64,000 nt of DNA from Mucilaginibacter aquaedulcis (GCF_030409325.1 NZ_JAUFPR010000004.1:233548-297547); one strand, 5' to 3'; shown: positions 15,964 through 25,409, numbered from the stretch's first letter. The notes: generated by a model not told the origin, from the letters alone. Made by a program: numbers and translations.

Positions 15964-16743
15964 TTACCTGTTAGCCGCTACCTCATTGGTAAGCTTCACA
16001 AAATCATCAACACTCAGGCGCTCAGCGCGCAGATCAAGTGTGGCGTTATCGGTCATTTTTTCTTTGTTAATAAGCGAAGAAATAGCATTGCGCAGGGTTT
16101 TGCGCCTTTGATTAAAACCTGCCTTCACAATTTGCCAAAACAGTTTTTCATCACAGTTTAATGTTTCGGCATCATTACGGGTAAGTCTGATCACTGCTGA
16201 AAGTACCTTAGGCGGTGGGTTAAAAACACCTGCCTTTACCGTAAATAAATACTCCACCTTGTAATAAGCCTGCAAAAACACACTTAGTATGCCGTATTCT
16301 TTGCTGCCGGGCTTGGCCGAGCAGCGTTCGGCTACTTCTTTTTGAAACATGCCCACTACCTCAACCACCTGCTGGCGGTTATCCAGTATCTTGAAAAGAA
16401 TTTGCGATGATATATTATAAGGGAAGTTGCCTATGATAGCGAAGGGACTGTCAAACACACCTGAAAAATCCATTTCCAAAAAATCGGCATTAATGAGGCG
16501 CTTGCCCAACTGCGGGTATTTTTTTTGCAGAAACTGGAATGATTCCTCATCAATATCTATTAAAGATGTTTCATACTCCGTTTTTTGCAGCAAAAAATCA
16601 GATAGCACACCCATACCCGGCCCAACCTCAAGTACATGGTTATACCTGCCGGCCGGTTTCAGGCTATCCACAATTTTAGCGGCAATATTTTTGTCAGTAA
16701 GAAAGTGTTGCCCTAAGTGTTTTTTTGCCCTAACCAATGTCAT
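15964..16743 (-). CDS. rsmA: 16S rRNA dimethyladenosine transferase
   Basis: RsmA (KsgA) dimethylates two adjacent adenosines near the 3' end of 16S rRNA during 30S maturation. The 259-residue protein starts with KKHLGQHFLTDKNIAAKIV and has the SAM-binding EVGPGMGVLSDFLL (about 41-54). It also has the catalytic NFPYNISSQILFK and C-terminal FNQRRKTLRNAIS motifs. A TATATTTG box lies on the minus strand at 16751-16758, seven bases before the start. It is divergent from pdxA, a gene that neighbours rsmA in many bacteria. Confidence 0.96.
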   Translation of the reverse strand: MTLVRAKKHLGQHFLTDKNIAAKIVDSLKPAGRYNHVLEVGPGMGVLSDFLLQKTEYETSLIDIDEESFQFLQKKYPQLGKRLINADFLEMDFSGVFDSPFAIIGNFPYNISSQILFKILDNRQQVVEVVGMFQKEVAERCSAKPGSKEYGILSVFLQAYYKVEYLFTVKAGVFNPPPKVLSAVIRLTRNDAETLNCDEKLFWQIVKAGFNQRRKTLRNAISSLINKEKMTDNATLDLRAERLSVDDFVKLTNEVAANR

Positions 16744-16954
16744 TATTAATCAAATATATGAGCAAATTAAGGCATATTTGTTCTTTATTCGGGAACTATA
16801 AGCTTAAAATCTTTTATTTGCAGTAAAAAAAGCCAAAAGTTTAAAGCTAAAAGCCGAAATCAGAGGCTTTAGTTCGATATAAAAAAAATTAAAATCAGAT
16901 ACCGGTTATCATCATTGCTATCACTTGTAAAACCGGTTTAATATAAATAAAGAC

Positions 16955-18010
16955 ATGAGCGAAAAAATTAAAGTTGGGATAAGCATTGGTGATGTAAATG
17001 GTATTGGTTTGGAGATAATTTTAAAAACCCTGGCCGATAGTCACATTTATGATTATTGCACACCTATTGTTTATGGCCATACTAAAGTAGCCTCATTTCA
17101 CCGCCGTGCAACCAGCATCAACGAGCTTAACTTTCACGTTATCAGTGATGCATCACAGGCTCAGTATAAAAAACCCAACATGATTAATTGCTGGGAAGAG
17201 GATGTAAAAATTGAGCTCGGCTCTGTTACCGAAGCTGGCGGCAAATACGCGTTCCTTTCTTTAGAACGCGCCACCGCTGATTTGAAAGAAGGCCGTATTG
17301 ACGCGCTGATAACTGCGCCTATCAATAAGGATAATATACAGAACGATCAGTTTAAATTTCCTGGTCATACCGAGTATTTACAGGAACGTGATGGCGCAGC
17401 CGAATCGCTGATGTTTTTAGTAAGCGATACCCTGCGTGTGGGTGTTGTTACGGGCCATATACCCATTTCAAAAGTTGCCGAAAGCATCACTCTTGAAAAA
17501 ATAGTGGCCAAGCTTAAGTTAATGAACCACAGCTTGCAAAATGATTTTTGGATACGTAAACCCAAAATTGCGGTGCTGGGCCTAAATCCACACGCCAGCG
17601 ATAACGGCCTTATAGGCAGCGAAGAAAAAGAAACTATTATACCGGCTATTGAAGAGGCCCGCAACAATGACATCCTGGCCTTTGGCCCCTACCCTGCCGA
17701 TGGCTTTTTTGCCAACGGTACTTACTTACAGTTTGACGCTGTACTTGCTATGTATCATGACCAAGGGCTAATCCCGTTTAAACAGATAGCATTTGAGTCG
17801 GGAGTTAACTTTACAGCGGGTTTAAACTTTGTGCGTACCTCGCCCGATCATGGAACGGCCTATGATATTGCCGGTAAAAACATCGCATCAGAAATATCAT
17901 TCCGTGAGGCATTATTCACTGCTATACACATTGTAAAACATCGTCGCGAAACTTTAGAACTTAATGAAAACCCGCTGGTATTTACCAAACTAAGCCGCGA
18001 CAGAGACTAA
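16955..18010 (+). CDS. pdxA: 4-hydroxythreonine-4-phosphate dehydrogenase
   Basis: PdxA oxidises 4-phosphohydroxy-L-threonine in the DXP-dependent pathway of pyridoxal phosphate synthesis. The 351-residue protein shows GISIGDVNGIGLEI at the N-terminus, DALITAPINKDNIQ, PGHTEYLQERDGA with a metal-ligand His, GLNPHASDNGLIGSEE, and AMYHDQGLIPFK with the second metal His. Motif order and length match the family. It is divergent from rsmA. An AT-rich leader of about 200 bases precedes the start. Confidence 0.96.
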   Translation: MSEKIKVGISIGDVNGIGLEIILKTLADSHIYDYCTPIVYGHTKVASFHRRATSINELNFHVISDASQAQYKKPNMINCWEEDVKIELGSVTEAGGKYAFLSLERATADLKEGRIDALITAPINKDNIQNDQFKFPGHTEYLQERDGAAESLMFLVSDTLRVGVVTGHIPISKVAESITLEKIVAKLKLMNHSLQNDFWIRKPKIAVLGLNPHASDNGLIGSEEKETIIPAIEEARNNDILAFGPYPADGFFANGTYLQFDAVLAMYHDQGLIPFKQIAFESGVNFTAGLNFVRTSPDHGTAYDIAGKNIASEISFREALFTAIHIVKHRRETLELNENPLVFTKLSRDRD

Positions 18011-18092
18011 ATATAAAGTCTGTAATAATAATGTTTCAATTTAATTAACGTTAGATCAAAACATTTGTACAGATAATGCATTTACAAGTTTA

Positions 18093-19277
18093 ATGAATGA
18101 TTTTTTTAGTCGTGTCCGCTCCATTGACGCCTTTCGTGCTGTAACGATGTTCCTGATGATATTTGTGAATGACCTTGATGGCATTCCGAATACTCCCAAC
18201 TGGCTTAAACATGCAGGCGAAAACGTTGATGCTTTAGGGCTCGCCGATACTATATTCCCTGCATTTTTATTTATAGTAGGTTTATCCATCCCGTTCGCGT
18301 TTCAAAACAGGTTAAAAAGCGGCAATTACAAATTACTATCACGCATAGTTAGTCGCTCATTCGCGCTCATATTTATTGGTTTTTATCATGCCAATATGGA
18401 AACCTATAATGAAACTACCTCTATTTTACCCAAGCCAGTTTGGGAAAGCCTGGTAACGTTCAGCTTTTTCTTCATATTTTTAGATTACAGCAAAGAAACC
18501 ACCAAGCTCAAACGCTACCTGCTGCAGGGCTTTGGCGTAGCCTTGCTCATAGCCATGTCTGTACTATATAAAACCAGCGATCCGGGGCATACCTGGCTGC
18601 ATTTTACGTGGTGGGGCATATTGGGGCTCATTGGCTGGTCGTACCTGGTTTGTGCTTTGATATATTACTACTCAAGCGGGCATTTATGGATCCAGGCCAC
18701 GGCATGGATATTCTTCATGTTTTTCAACATCGATTTCCACTTCGGCTTTCTTGATTTTTTAAGCGGACTTCAAAAATATGTGTGGATTGCCGGTAACGGC
18801 GCCATGCAGGCCTTTACTATGGCAGGCGTGTTTGTGTCGGTATTATACATGCGCCTTAAAGTGAACAATGAACTTAAATTACTGTGGGCAGCACTTATAC
18901 TCATTGCCATTATTATGTTCAATATGGGCTTTATTGTACGTTATTTCAGCGGTGGTATATCCAAGGCGCGCGACACCCCTTCATGGGTGCTCATTTGTAC
19001 AGGTATAAGCCTTATTGCGTATGCCATATTTATTTTCGTGGTTGATTTTAAGCATAAGTACAACTGGTTTAAGATCATTGAACCGGCGGGTACCAATACA
19101 TTTACGTGCTATATTGTGCCTTTTCTGTTTTACCCGATGTACGAAATGACCAACATAGGCTATCCCGAATACCTGAGCCAGGGCACTGGCGGCCTCATAA
19201 AATGTATAGTATTTGCTTTTGTAATGGTTTGGCTCACAGGTTTGCTTGATAAAATAAACATCAGGCTGAAGATATAA
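18093..19277 (+). CDS. DUF5009 / acyltransferase-like integral membrane protein
   Basis: The 394-residue polytopic protein starts with the conserved SIDAFRAVTMFLMIFVNDLDGI and then GLADTIFPAFLFIVGLSIPFAF. This is the pattern of the COG4299/DUF5009 family related to heparan-alpha-glucosaminide N-acetyltransferase. About ten hydrophobic segments are visible. The conserved Arg/Asp in the first helix and Asn-Asp after it fit the family. The eukaryotic relative acetylates lysosomal sugars across a membrane. The bacterial substrate is unknown but is probably a cell-envelope or polysaccharide-derived sugar. It is not obviously linked to its neighbours. Confidence 0.87.
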   Translation: MNDFFSRVRSIDAFRAVTMFLMIFVNDLDGIPNTPNWLKHAGENVDALGLADTIFPAFLFIVGLSIPFAFQNRLKSGNYKLLSRIVSRSFALIFIGFYHANMETYNETTSILPKPVWESLVTFSFFFIFLDYSKETTKLKRYLLQGFGVALLIAMSVLYKTSDPGHTWLHFTWWGILGLIGWSYLVCALIYYYSSGHLWIQATAWIFFMFFNIDFHFGFLDFLSGLQKYVWIAGNGAMQAFTMAGVFVSVLYMRLKVNNELKLLWAALILIAIIMFNMGFIVRYFSGGISKARDTPSWVLICTGISLIAYAIFIFVVDFKHKYNWFKIIEPAGTNTFTCYIVPFLFYPMYEMTNIGYPEYLSQGTGGLIKCIVFAFVMVWLTGLLDKINIRLKI

Positions 19278-19399
19278 GGCGTCAGAGAATTTTTTCGCTT
19301 ACTGACAACAGCCTTATCAAATAAATCCGGAGTCATTCAGATAATAAATGCCCACTTAACAAAACATCAAAAACTAAGTGACCATTACCGTATTTGGTA

Positions 19400-19526
19400 T
19401 ATATTTGCACACTGGTTATTAGAAACGAATTGTTCGGGATCGGGCATTTATCCTTAACCCTTAATTCATAGCCTTTTGCATTTTTAAAAAAACACTTTTC
19501 AATTGTAGTATTTTTCCATACATTTG
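19400..19526 (+). promoter_or_regulatory. Candidate -7 boxes of the DUF177-rpmF-plsX-fabH operon
   Basis: TATATTTG at 19400-19407 and TACATTTG at 19519-19526 both match TAnnTTTG. The second lies 18 bases before the TTG start. No well-placed -33 TTTG accompanies either, so the true promoter is not certain. Confidence 0.35.
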
Positions 19527-19544
19527 CGGGCTAATTGTTGCTCA

Positions 19545-20069
19545 TTGAAATCGCTTAAAAAATATTCGATCCCTTTTACGGGGCTTAAACTGGGGAAACA
19601 CCAGTTTGAATATATTGTTGATGACGCTTTTTTTAACGAGTTTGATTATTCGCTTGTTAAAAAAGCAAACCTGCAGTGCCAGGTTGAGTTGGATAAACAG
19701 GAAACAATGCTGATCCTGGATTTCCATATCACAGGCACCGTTGATGCTACCTGCGACAGGTGTTTGGCACAATATCCGCAACCGCTGGATATAACCGAAC
19801 AACAGATTGCTAAGTTTAGCGACGAGGTTATTGATGAAGATGATGAGATTATCACCCTAAGCAAAAATGATCATGAGATCAACATTGCGGGGCTAATATA
19901 TGAATACATAAACGTTGCCATGCCATTTATAACGGTATGCGACAATGAGGGTAACACTTCATATTGTGATAAAGAAATGCTCGACAAGCTGAATAAGCTT
20001 TCGGCAAATAATGAACAAAATGAGCATACAGACCCACGGTGGGATGTACTCAAGAAAATAAATAAATAA
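19545..20069 (+). CDS. DUF177 (YceD-like) protein
   Basis: YceD/DUF177 proteins are encoded next to rpmF in most bacteria and have been linked to 23S rRNA and ribosome metabolism; the exact role is unsettled. The protein has 174 residues if it starts at the TTG at 19545 (MKSLKKYSIPFTGLKLG). The frame opens earlier at 19524. The Cys pair in DATCDRCLAQYP (about 74-85) and the C-terminal DPRWDVLKKINK are family hallmarks. The gene is 14 bases upstream of rpmF. An in-frame ATG start is lacking. Confidence 0.9.
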   Translation: MKSLKKYSIPFTGLKLGKHQFEYIVDDAFFNEFDYSLVKKANLQCQVELDKQETMLILDFHITGTVDATCDRCLAQYPQPLDITEQQIAKFSDEVIDEDDEIITLSKNDHEINIAGLIYEYINVAMPFITVCDNEGNTSYCDKEMLDKLNKLSANNEQNEHTDPRWDVLKKINK

Positions 20070-20083
20070 CAAATAACAGGATC

Positions 20084-20275
20084 ATGCCACATCCAAAACG
20101 TAAAATATCCAAATCAAGAAGAGATAAGCGTAGAACACACTACAAAGCTGAAGCTCCAACTTTAACTACCTGCCAAACTACTGGTGCTGTACACTTGCCA
20201 CACAGAGCTTATACTGTTGACGGTAACGTATACTACAACGGTAAATTACTGATAGAGAAAGCAGCAGTAGCATAA
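20084..20275 (+). CDS. rpmF: 50S ribosomal protein L32
   Basis: This is a 63-residue, strongly basic protein of the large ribosomal subunit. The N-terminus MPHPKRKISKSRRDKRRTHY is the classic L32 start. A second conserved part, LTTCQTTGAVHLPHRAY, lacks the paired CxxC motifs of zinc-binding L32, so this is the zinc-free form. It sits between DUF177 and plsX, the usual order linking ribosome and lipid synthesis genes. Confidence 0.97.
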   Translation: MPHPKRKISKSRRDKRRTHYKAEAPTLTTCQTTGAVHLPHRAYTVDGNVYYNGKLLIEKAAVA

Positions 20276-20291
20276 GTTTAATTTTCTGGAA

Positions 20292-21230
20292 ATGAAGATT
20301 GGCTTAGATATTATGGGCGGTGATTTTGCTCCCAAAGCAACCGTTTTAGGGGCAATCGAAGCTTATAAAGCTTTATCTGCCGACCAAAAACTGGTGCTTA
20401 TTGGCGATAAAGATCTTACTGTCACTATTCTTCAGGAAAACAACGTAAGCCCCGATCACTTTGAGTTTGTTCATACAACCGAGGTGATAGGTATGGGCGA
20501 ACACCCTACAAAAGCTATCGTTCAAAAGCCTGACTCAAGTATTTCAGTTGGCTTTCAAATGCTTAAAGAAGGGCAGATACAAGCCTTCGCATCGGCAGGT
20601 AATACCGGTGCTATGCTTGTTGGCGCCATGTTCAGCGTAAAAACCATTCCCGGCGTTATTCGTCCGGCTATGACTACCATTGTACCCAAACTTAAAGGAG
20701 GTTTGGGTATTTTGCTTGATGTAGGTGCCAATGCCGATTGCAAACCCGATGTTTTGCTTCAGTTTGGTGTGCTTGGCAGCTTGCTGGCACAATCGATATA
20801 TGGCATTGACAATCCGCGTGTAGCACTGATGAACATTGGTGAGGAAGAAGAAAAAGGTAATATCCTTTGTCAGGCTACCTACCCTTTAATGAAAAAAACA
20901 TCGCTGTTTAACTTTGTAGGTAACGTTGAAGGGCGTGACCTGTTTAGTGAAGGGGCCGATGTTTTTGTGTGCGATGGTTTTACCGGCAATGTAATATTAA
21001 AGCTTGCCGAATCGTTCTATGTGATAACACGCAAGAAACAGCTTAATGACGAGTTTTTCGACAGGTTTAATTATGAACAATACGGAGGCAGCCCAATCCT
21101 TGGTGTAAACGCCCCTGTAATTGTTGGTCACGGCATTTCAAGCCCCGAGGCCATCAAAAACATGGTTCTACTATCAAAAAACATGGTAGAGAGCCATTTA
21201 GTTGATAAAATTAAACAAGCTTTTCAGTAA
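20292..21230 (+). CDS. plsX: Phosphate acyltransferase PlsX
   Basis: PlsX converts acyl-ACP and phosphate to acyl phosphate, the donor for PlsY in membrane phospholipid synthesis. The 312-residue protein has MKIGLDIMGGDFAP at the N-terminus, then FASAGNTGAMLVGAMF, LDVGANADCKPDVLLQFG, ALMNIGEEEEKGN and FVCDGFTGNVILKLAES, all typical of PlsX. It starts 16 bases after rpmF and ends 11 bases before fabH, so these genes form one operon. Confidence 0.97.
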   Translation: MKIGLDIMGGDFAPKATVLGAIEAYKALSADQKLVLIGDKDLTVTILQENNVSPDHFEFVHTTEVIGMGEHPTKAIVQKPDSSISVGFQMLKEGQIQAFASAGNTGAMLVGAMFSVKTIPGVIRPAMTTIVPKLKGGLGILLDVGANADCKPDVLLQFGVLGSLLAQSIYGIDNPRVALMNIGEEEEKGNILCQATYPLMKKTSLFNFVGNVEGRDLFSEGADVFVCDGFTGNVILKLAESFYVITRKKQLNDEFFDRFNYEQYGGSPILGVNAPVIVGHGISSPEAIKNMVLLSKNMVESHLVDKIKQAFQ

Positions 21231-21241
21231 AAAAATAAAAG

Positions 21242-22231
21242 ATGACTAAGATACATGCTGCTATTACTGCTGTACATGGTTACGTTCCCGACTACATATT
21301 AACCAACCAGGAGCTTGAAACACTGGTTGATACAAATGATGAGTGGATCGTAAGCCGTACCGGCATTAAGGAGCGCCGCATACTAAAAGGCGAAGGCTTG
21401 GGTACATCTGATATGGCAGTTCCGGCAGTTAACGGCTTGTTAAAAAAGCGCGGTATAGGCGCCGAGGAAATTGACCTTATTATTTTTTGCACCACCACGC
21501 CCGATATGCCTTTCCCGGCAACGGCTAATATACTGGGCAATAAGATTGGCGCAGTAAACGCCTGGGGGTTTGACCTGCAGGCAGCCTGCTCCGGATTTAT
21601 ATACGGCCTTACCACAGGTGCCCAGTTTATAGAAAGCGGCAAACATAAAAAAGTACTGGTAGTTGGCGGCGATAAAATGTCGTCGATAGTGAATTACCAG
21701 GATCGTGCTACCTGTATTATTTTTGGTGATGGCTGCGGCGCAGTGCTGCTTGAACCCAACACCGAAGGTTACGGCGTTATTGATTCTATATTAAAAAGCG
21801 ACGGATCAGGAGTACAGTATCTACACCAAAAAGCCGGCGGCTCTGTAAAACCGGCAACCCACGAAACCGTAGAAGCTCGCGAACACTTTGCTTACCAGGA
21901 AGGTCAGGCGGTATTTAAATTTGCCGTAACCAATATGGCCGATGTAGCCCATGAAGTAATGGAGCGCAACCAGCTTACCGGCGAAGATGTTGCCTGGCTG
22001 GTACCGCATCAGGCCAATAAACGCATCATTGATGCTACAGCTAATCGCACAGGTTTAAGTGCCGATAAAGTGATCATCAATATTGAACGTTACGGTAACA
22101 CTACCAATGGCACTATTCCATTGTGCCTATGGGAGTGGGAAAGTAAATTCAAAAAAGGCGATAATCTTATTTTAGCCGCATTTGGAGGTGGGTTTACCTG
22201 GGGCTCTGTTTATTTAAAGTGGGCCTATTAA
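21242..22231 (+). CDS. fabH: 3-oxoacyl-ACP synthase III (FabH)
   Basis: FabH condenses an acyl-CoA primer with malonyl-ACP to start fatty-acid synthesis; in Bacteroidota branched primers are likely. The 329-residue thiolase-fold protein shows the catalytic Cys in LQAACSGFIYGL, the His in WLVPHQANKRIID, and the Asn in ERYGNTTNGTIPL. It has the family N-terminus with NDEWIVSRTGIKERR. It is the last gene of the DUF177-rpmF-plsX-fabH run and is followed by a perfect inverted repeat. Confidence 0.96.
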   Translation: MTKIHAAITAVHGYVPDYILTNQELETLVDTNDEWIVSRTGIKERRILKGEGLGTSDMAVPAVNGLLKKRGIGAEEIDLIIFCTTTPDMPFPATANILGNKIGAVNAWGFDLQAACSGFIYGLTTGAQFIESGKHKKVLVVGGDKMSSIVNYQDRATCIIFGDGCGAVLLEPNTEGYGVIDSILKSDGSGVQYLHQKAGGSVKPATHETVEAREHFAYQEGQAVFKFAVTNMADVAHEVMERNQLTGEDVAWLVPHQANKRIIDATANRTGLSADKVIINIERYGNTTNGTIPLCLWEWESKFKKGDNLILAAFGGGFTWGSVYLKWAY

Positions 22232-22235
22232 ATTT

Positions 22236-22290
22236 AACATATTAAACTGAACAGATTAAAAATTAAAACATCTGTTCAGTTTAATATGTT
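22236..22290. repeat. Perfect 21-bp inverted repeat after fabH
   Basis: Arms at 22236-22256 and 22270-22290 are exact complements and enclose 13 A/T-rich bases. They start five bases after the fabH stop. There is no clean T-run, so it may be a processing or mRNA-end hairpin, or a dispersed repeat. Confidence 0.75.
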
Positions 22291-22339
22291 ACTTATTTTA
22301 TGGTCAAAACAAAAAAACATTTGCACATTTGCATTACTG

Positions 22340-22347
22340 TAAATTTG
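22340..22347 (+). promoter_or_regulatory. Candidate -7 box of accB-accC
   Basis: TAAATTTG matches TAnnTTTG. A TTTG lies 16 bp upstream (22320-22323), slightly closer than usual. The predicted leader is about 115 bases. Confidence 0.4.
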
Positions 22348-22466
22348 ACAACAAACCATTGAAAAACATTTGCAGCCTGCCGTATGCGTATACGCTTATC
22401 AGCCGGCTTGCTCATCAGTATAATTTTAGATAATAAACTTTATCCAAAACCAATCAATCCCTAAGT

Positions 22467-22946
22467 ATGGATATTAAACAAATTCAGGACCTTATTCGTT
22501 TTGTTTCAAAATCGGGCGTAAACGAAGTGTCAATTGAGCAAAAAGATTTTAAGATTACTATAAAAACCAACGAGGTACAGCCTCAGGTTATACATGCGAG
22601 CATCCCGGCACAAACAGCACCTGCTGTATTGCCACCTGCTCCTGTAGAGGCGGCACCAGTTGCACCTGCAGCACCAGCTGCGGCAGCAGCACCGGATACG
22701 TCAAACTATCTTACCATCAAATCGCCGATGATAGGCACTTTCTATCGCTCTTCAAGCCCGGATAAACCACTGTTTGTAAACGTTGGCGACGAAATAAAAA
22801 CCGGTTCTGTTGTTTGTATCATTGAAGCCATGAAGCTTTTCAATGAAATTGAATCAGAAATTTCGGGTCGTATCGTAAAAATATTGGTTGATAACGCATC
22901 ACCGGTAGAGTACGACCAACCTTTATTTTTAGTAGAACCAGTTTAA
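22467..22946 (+). CDS. accB: Acetyl-CoA carboxylase biotin carboxyl carrier protein
   Basis: AccB carries the covalently bound biotin between the carboxylase and carboxyltransferase subunits of acetyl-CoA carboxylase. The 159-residue protein has an N-terminal helical region (MDIKQIQDLIRFVSKSGVNE), an Ala/Pro-rich hinge (about 46-76) and a C-terminal biotinyl domain with IIEAMKLFNEIE, where Lys123 is the biotin site. It is followed by accC after a repeat-containing gap and forms the ACC pair with it. Confidence 0.96.
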   Translation: MDIKQIQDLIRFVSKSGVNEVSIEQKDFKITIKTNEVQPQVIHASIPAQTAPAVLPPAPVEAAPVAPAAPAAAAAPDTSNYLTIKSPMIGTFYRSSSPDKPLFVNVGDEIKTGSVVCIIEAMKLFNEIESEISGRIVKILVDNASPVEYDQPLFLVEPV

Positions 22947-22949
22947 GAT

Positions 22950-23075
22950 TTTCAGATGTGCTGATTTCAAATGTGCAGATGATTTTAACTCAATTGTACA
23001 TTTGAAATTCGCACAATTGATCATCAATCATTAATATTTTCATCTGCACATTTGCCTAATTGCACATCTGCATAT
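22950..23075. repeat. Intergenic repeat between accB and accC
   Basis: Words such as CAGATGTGC, GTGCAGATGAT, CATCTGCACATTTG and GCACATCTGCATATT recur in direct and inverted orientation. They are related to the element at 12139-12240. The region can fold into imperfect hairpins. It lies inside what should be one operon. Confidence 0.5.
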
Positions 23076-23085
23076 TAAAAAGATC

Positions 23086-24420
23086 ATGTTTAAAAAAATA
23101 TTAATAGCTAACCGGGGCGAGATTGCCTTGCGTATTATCCGTACCTGTAAAGAGATGGGTATTAAAACCGTAGCTGTATATTCAACTGCCGACCGCGATA
23201 GCCTTCATGTGCGTTTTGCCGATGAGGCTGTTTGTATAGGTCCGCCGCCAAGCCGCGACTCCTACCTGAGTATTCCTAATATCATTTCGGCTGCAGAATT
23301 AACTAACGCCGATGCCATACACCCAGGTTATGGCTTCTTGTCTGAAAACGCAAAATTCTCCGCTATCTGTGCCGATTACGGTATCAAATTTATTGGTGCC
23401 ACTGCCGAGCAGATTAACCAGATGGGTGATAAAGCATCAGCAAAAGATACCATGAAAAAAGCCGGTGTACCTATTGTACCTGGATCTGAAGGTTTGCTGT
23501 CTGATGTAAAGCAAGGTATTTCTATTGCCAATAAAATAGGCTACCCTGTTATATTAAAAGCTACCGCCGGTGGTGGTGGCCGTGGTATGCGTATTGTTTG
23601 GAAAGATGAAGAGTTTGAGAATGCCTGGGACTCTGCCCGTGCAGAATCAGGTGCTGCCTTTGGTAACGATGGCCTCTATCTTGAAAAATATGTACAGGAC
23701 CCTCGCCACATCGAAATTCAGGTTGTGGGCGACCAATATGGTAAAGTATGCCATTTATCTGAACGCGACTGTTCTATACAGCGTCGTCACCAGAAACTGG
23801 TTGAGGAATCGCCTTCACCTTTCATGACCGAAAAACTTCGTAAAAAAATGGGTGAAGCTGCCATAAAAGGCGCCAAAGCCGTTAAATATGAAGGTGCCGG
23901 AACCGTAGAGTTTTTGGTTGATAAAGACCGTAACTTCTATTTCATGGAAATGAACACCCGTATCCAGGTAGAGCACCCGGTTACCGAAGAGGTGATCAAT
24001 TTTGACCTGATTAAAGAGCAGATCAAAGTTGCGGCCGGTATTCCTATCTCAGGCAAAAATTACGAGCCAACCATGCACGCCATTGAGTGCCGTATTAATG
24101 CCGAAGATCCGTTTAACCAATTCCGCCCGTCACCAGGACGTATAACCAATTTCCACTCACCTGGCGGCCATGGTGTACGTATAGATACACATGTGTACAC
24201 AGGTTACGTAATTCCACCTAACTATGATTCAATGATAGCTAAGGTTATTTGTGTGGCCCAAACACGTGATGAAGCCCTGAGCACCATGGAACGTGCCTTA
24301 AGCGAGTTTGTGATAGAGGGTGTAAAAACAACTATACCTTTCCATCTGAAATTAATGCAGGACCCTAACTTCCGTGCAGGTAACTTTACTACTAAGTTTA
24401 TGGAAACCTTTGAATTTTAA
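23086..24420 (+). CDS. accC: Acetyl-CoA carboxylase, biotin carboxylase subunit
   Basis: AccC carboxylates the biotin on AccB using ATP and bicarbonate, the first half-reaction of malonyl-CoA formation. The 444-residue ATP-grasp protein has FKKILIANRGEIALRIIRT at the start, IHPGYGFLSENA, the glycine-rich ATP loop KATAGGGGRGMRIV, the catalytic region HLSERDCSIQRRHQKL and MEMNTRIQVEHPVTE. It ends at the normal length. It belongs with accB; the carboxyltransferase genes are not in this window. Confidence 0.97.
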   Translation: MFKKILIANRGEIALRIIRTCKEMGIKTVAVYSTADRDSLHVRFADEAVCIGPPPSRDSYLSIPNIISAAELTNADAIHPGYGFLSENAKFSAICADYGIKFIGATAEQINQMGDKASAKDTMKKAGVPIVPGSEGLLSDVKQGISIANKIGYPVILKATAGGGGRGMRIVWKDEEFENAWDSARAESGAAFGNDGLYLEKYVQDPRHIEIQVVGDQYGKVCHLSERDCSIQRRHQKLVEESPSPFMTEKLRKKMGEAAIKGAKAVKYEGAGTVEFLVDKDRNFYFMEMNTRIQVEHPVTEEVINFDLIKEQIKVAAGIPISGKNYEPTMHAIECRINAEDPFNQFRPSPGRITNFHSPGGHGVRIDTHVYTGYVIPPNYDSMIAKVICVAQTRDEALSTMERALSEFVIEGVKTTIPFHLKLMQDPNFRAGNFTTKFMETFEF

Positions 24421-24498
24421 AATAAATTCAAACTATCTTCACAAAATAAAACGTACTTAGCATTACAGAACGTTTAATCAGCGGTATCCATATAAACA

Positions 24499-25362
24499 AT
24501 GAGCGAGAATAAGTTAATAAAGGCCATAAAAGATAAAGGTAAAACGATGGAAGCAGAAATGTCTTTCTTCGATCATTTAGAAGCCTTAAGATGGCATTTG
24601 GTACGAGCTTCGGTAGCCATTGTAATATTTACAGCAGTTGTATTTTATTTTTACGACTGGATATTTGATACCGTGATTATGGGCCCAAGCAGGCCTACGT
24701 TCTGGACCTACCGTATGCTTTGCGAACTGGGTGCTGCCTTGCACCGTTCAGGCTTTTGTATCGATAAGATCAATATCCAACTTATCAATACCGAAATGGC
24801 CGGGCAGTTTACCTTGCAGATCAACTCAGCACTCATCATTGGTATTACATTAGGTGTGCCCTATCTGATATGGGAAATATGGCGCTTTATAAAACCAGCC
24901 CTGCATGAAAAGGAACGTAAAGCTGCTACAGGCTTTGTTTTTTACGCTTGTTTGTTGTTTTTGCTGGGAATTATGTTTGGTTACTACGTTATCACCCCGA
25001 TGTCTATCAACTTTTTATCGGGCTACACAGTAAGTACTAAGATCCAGAATTTATTTTCTATCGATTCTTACATATCATCAGTTGCTACCCTAACACTTGC
25101 AACCGGTGTGGTATTTCAGCTGCCAATTTTGGTGTACATATTATCTAACCTGGGTATACTAACGCCTAAATTCATGCGCGATACCCGCAGGTATGCTGTT
25201 GTAATTATATTGATCATAGCAGCTGTTGTAACACCTACACCAGATATGCTTACCATGACTGTTGTAAGTATACCATTATTTATATTGTACGAGGTTAGTA
25301 TCATAGTAGCAGGCCTTGTTGAAAAAAGGAAGTTGAAAAACCACGAAGAAACGATGGCTTAA
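24499..25362 (+). CDS. tatC: Sec-independent protein translocase TatC
   Basis: TatC is the inner-membrane receptor of the twin-arginine pathway for export of folded proteins. The 287-residue protein shows the conserved MSFFDHLEALRWHLVRA near the N-terminus (with the family Glu and Arg). Six hydrophobic segments follow, including VPYLIWEIWRFIKPALHEKE, which contains the signal-peptide-binding loop, and FQLPILVYILSNLGIL. It follows accC by 78 bases. No tatA is adjacent. A bidirectional terminator follows it. Confidence 0.96.
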   Translation: MSENKLIKAIKDKGKTMEAEMSFFDHLEALRWHLVRASVAIVIFTAVVFYFYDWIFDTVIMGPSRPTFWTYRMLCELGAALHRSGFCIDKINIQLINTEMAGQFTLQINSALIIGITLGVPYLIWEIWRFIKPALHEKERKAATGFVFYACLLFLLGIMFGYYVITPMSINFLSGYTVSTKIQNLFSIDSYISSVATLTLATGVVFQLPILVYILSNLGILTPKFMRDTRRYAVVIILIIAAVVTPTPDMLTMTVVSIPLFILYEVSIIVAGLVEKRKLKNHEETMA

Positions 25363-25409
25363 TTATTTTGATAACGTTTATCAAAACACAACAATAAATT
25401 TTTTCTATC

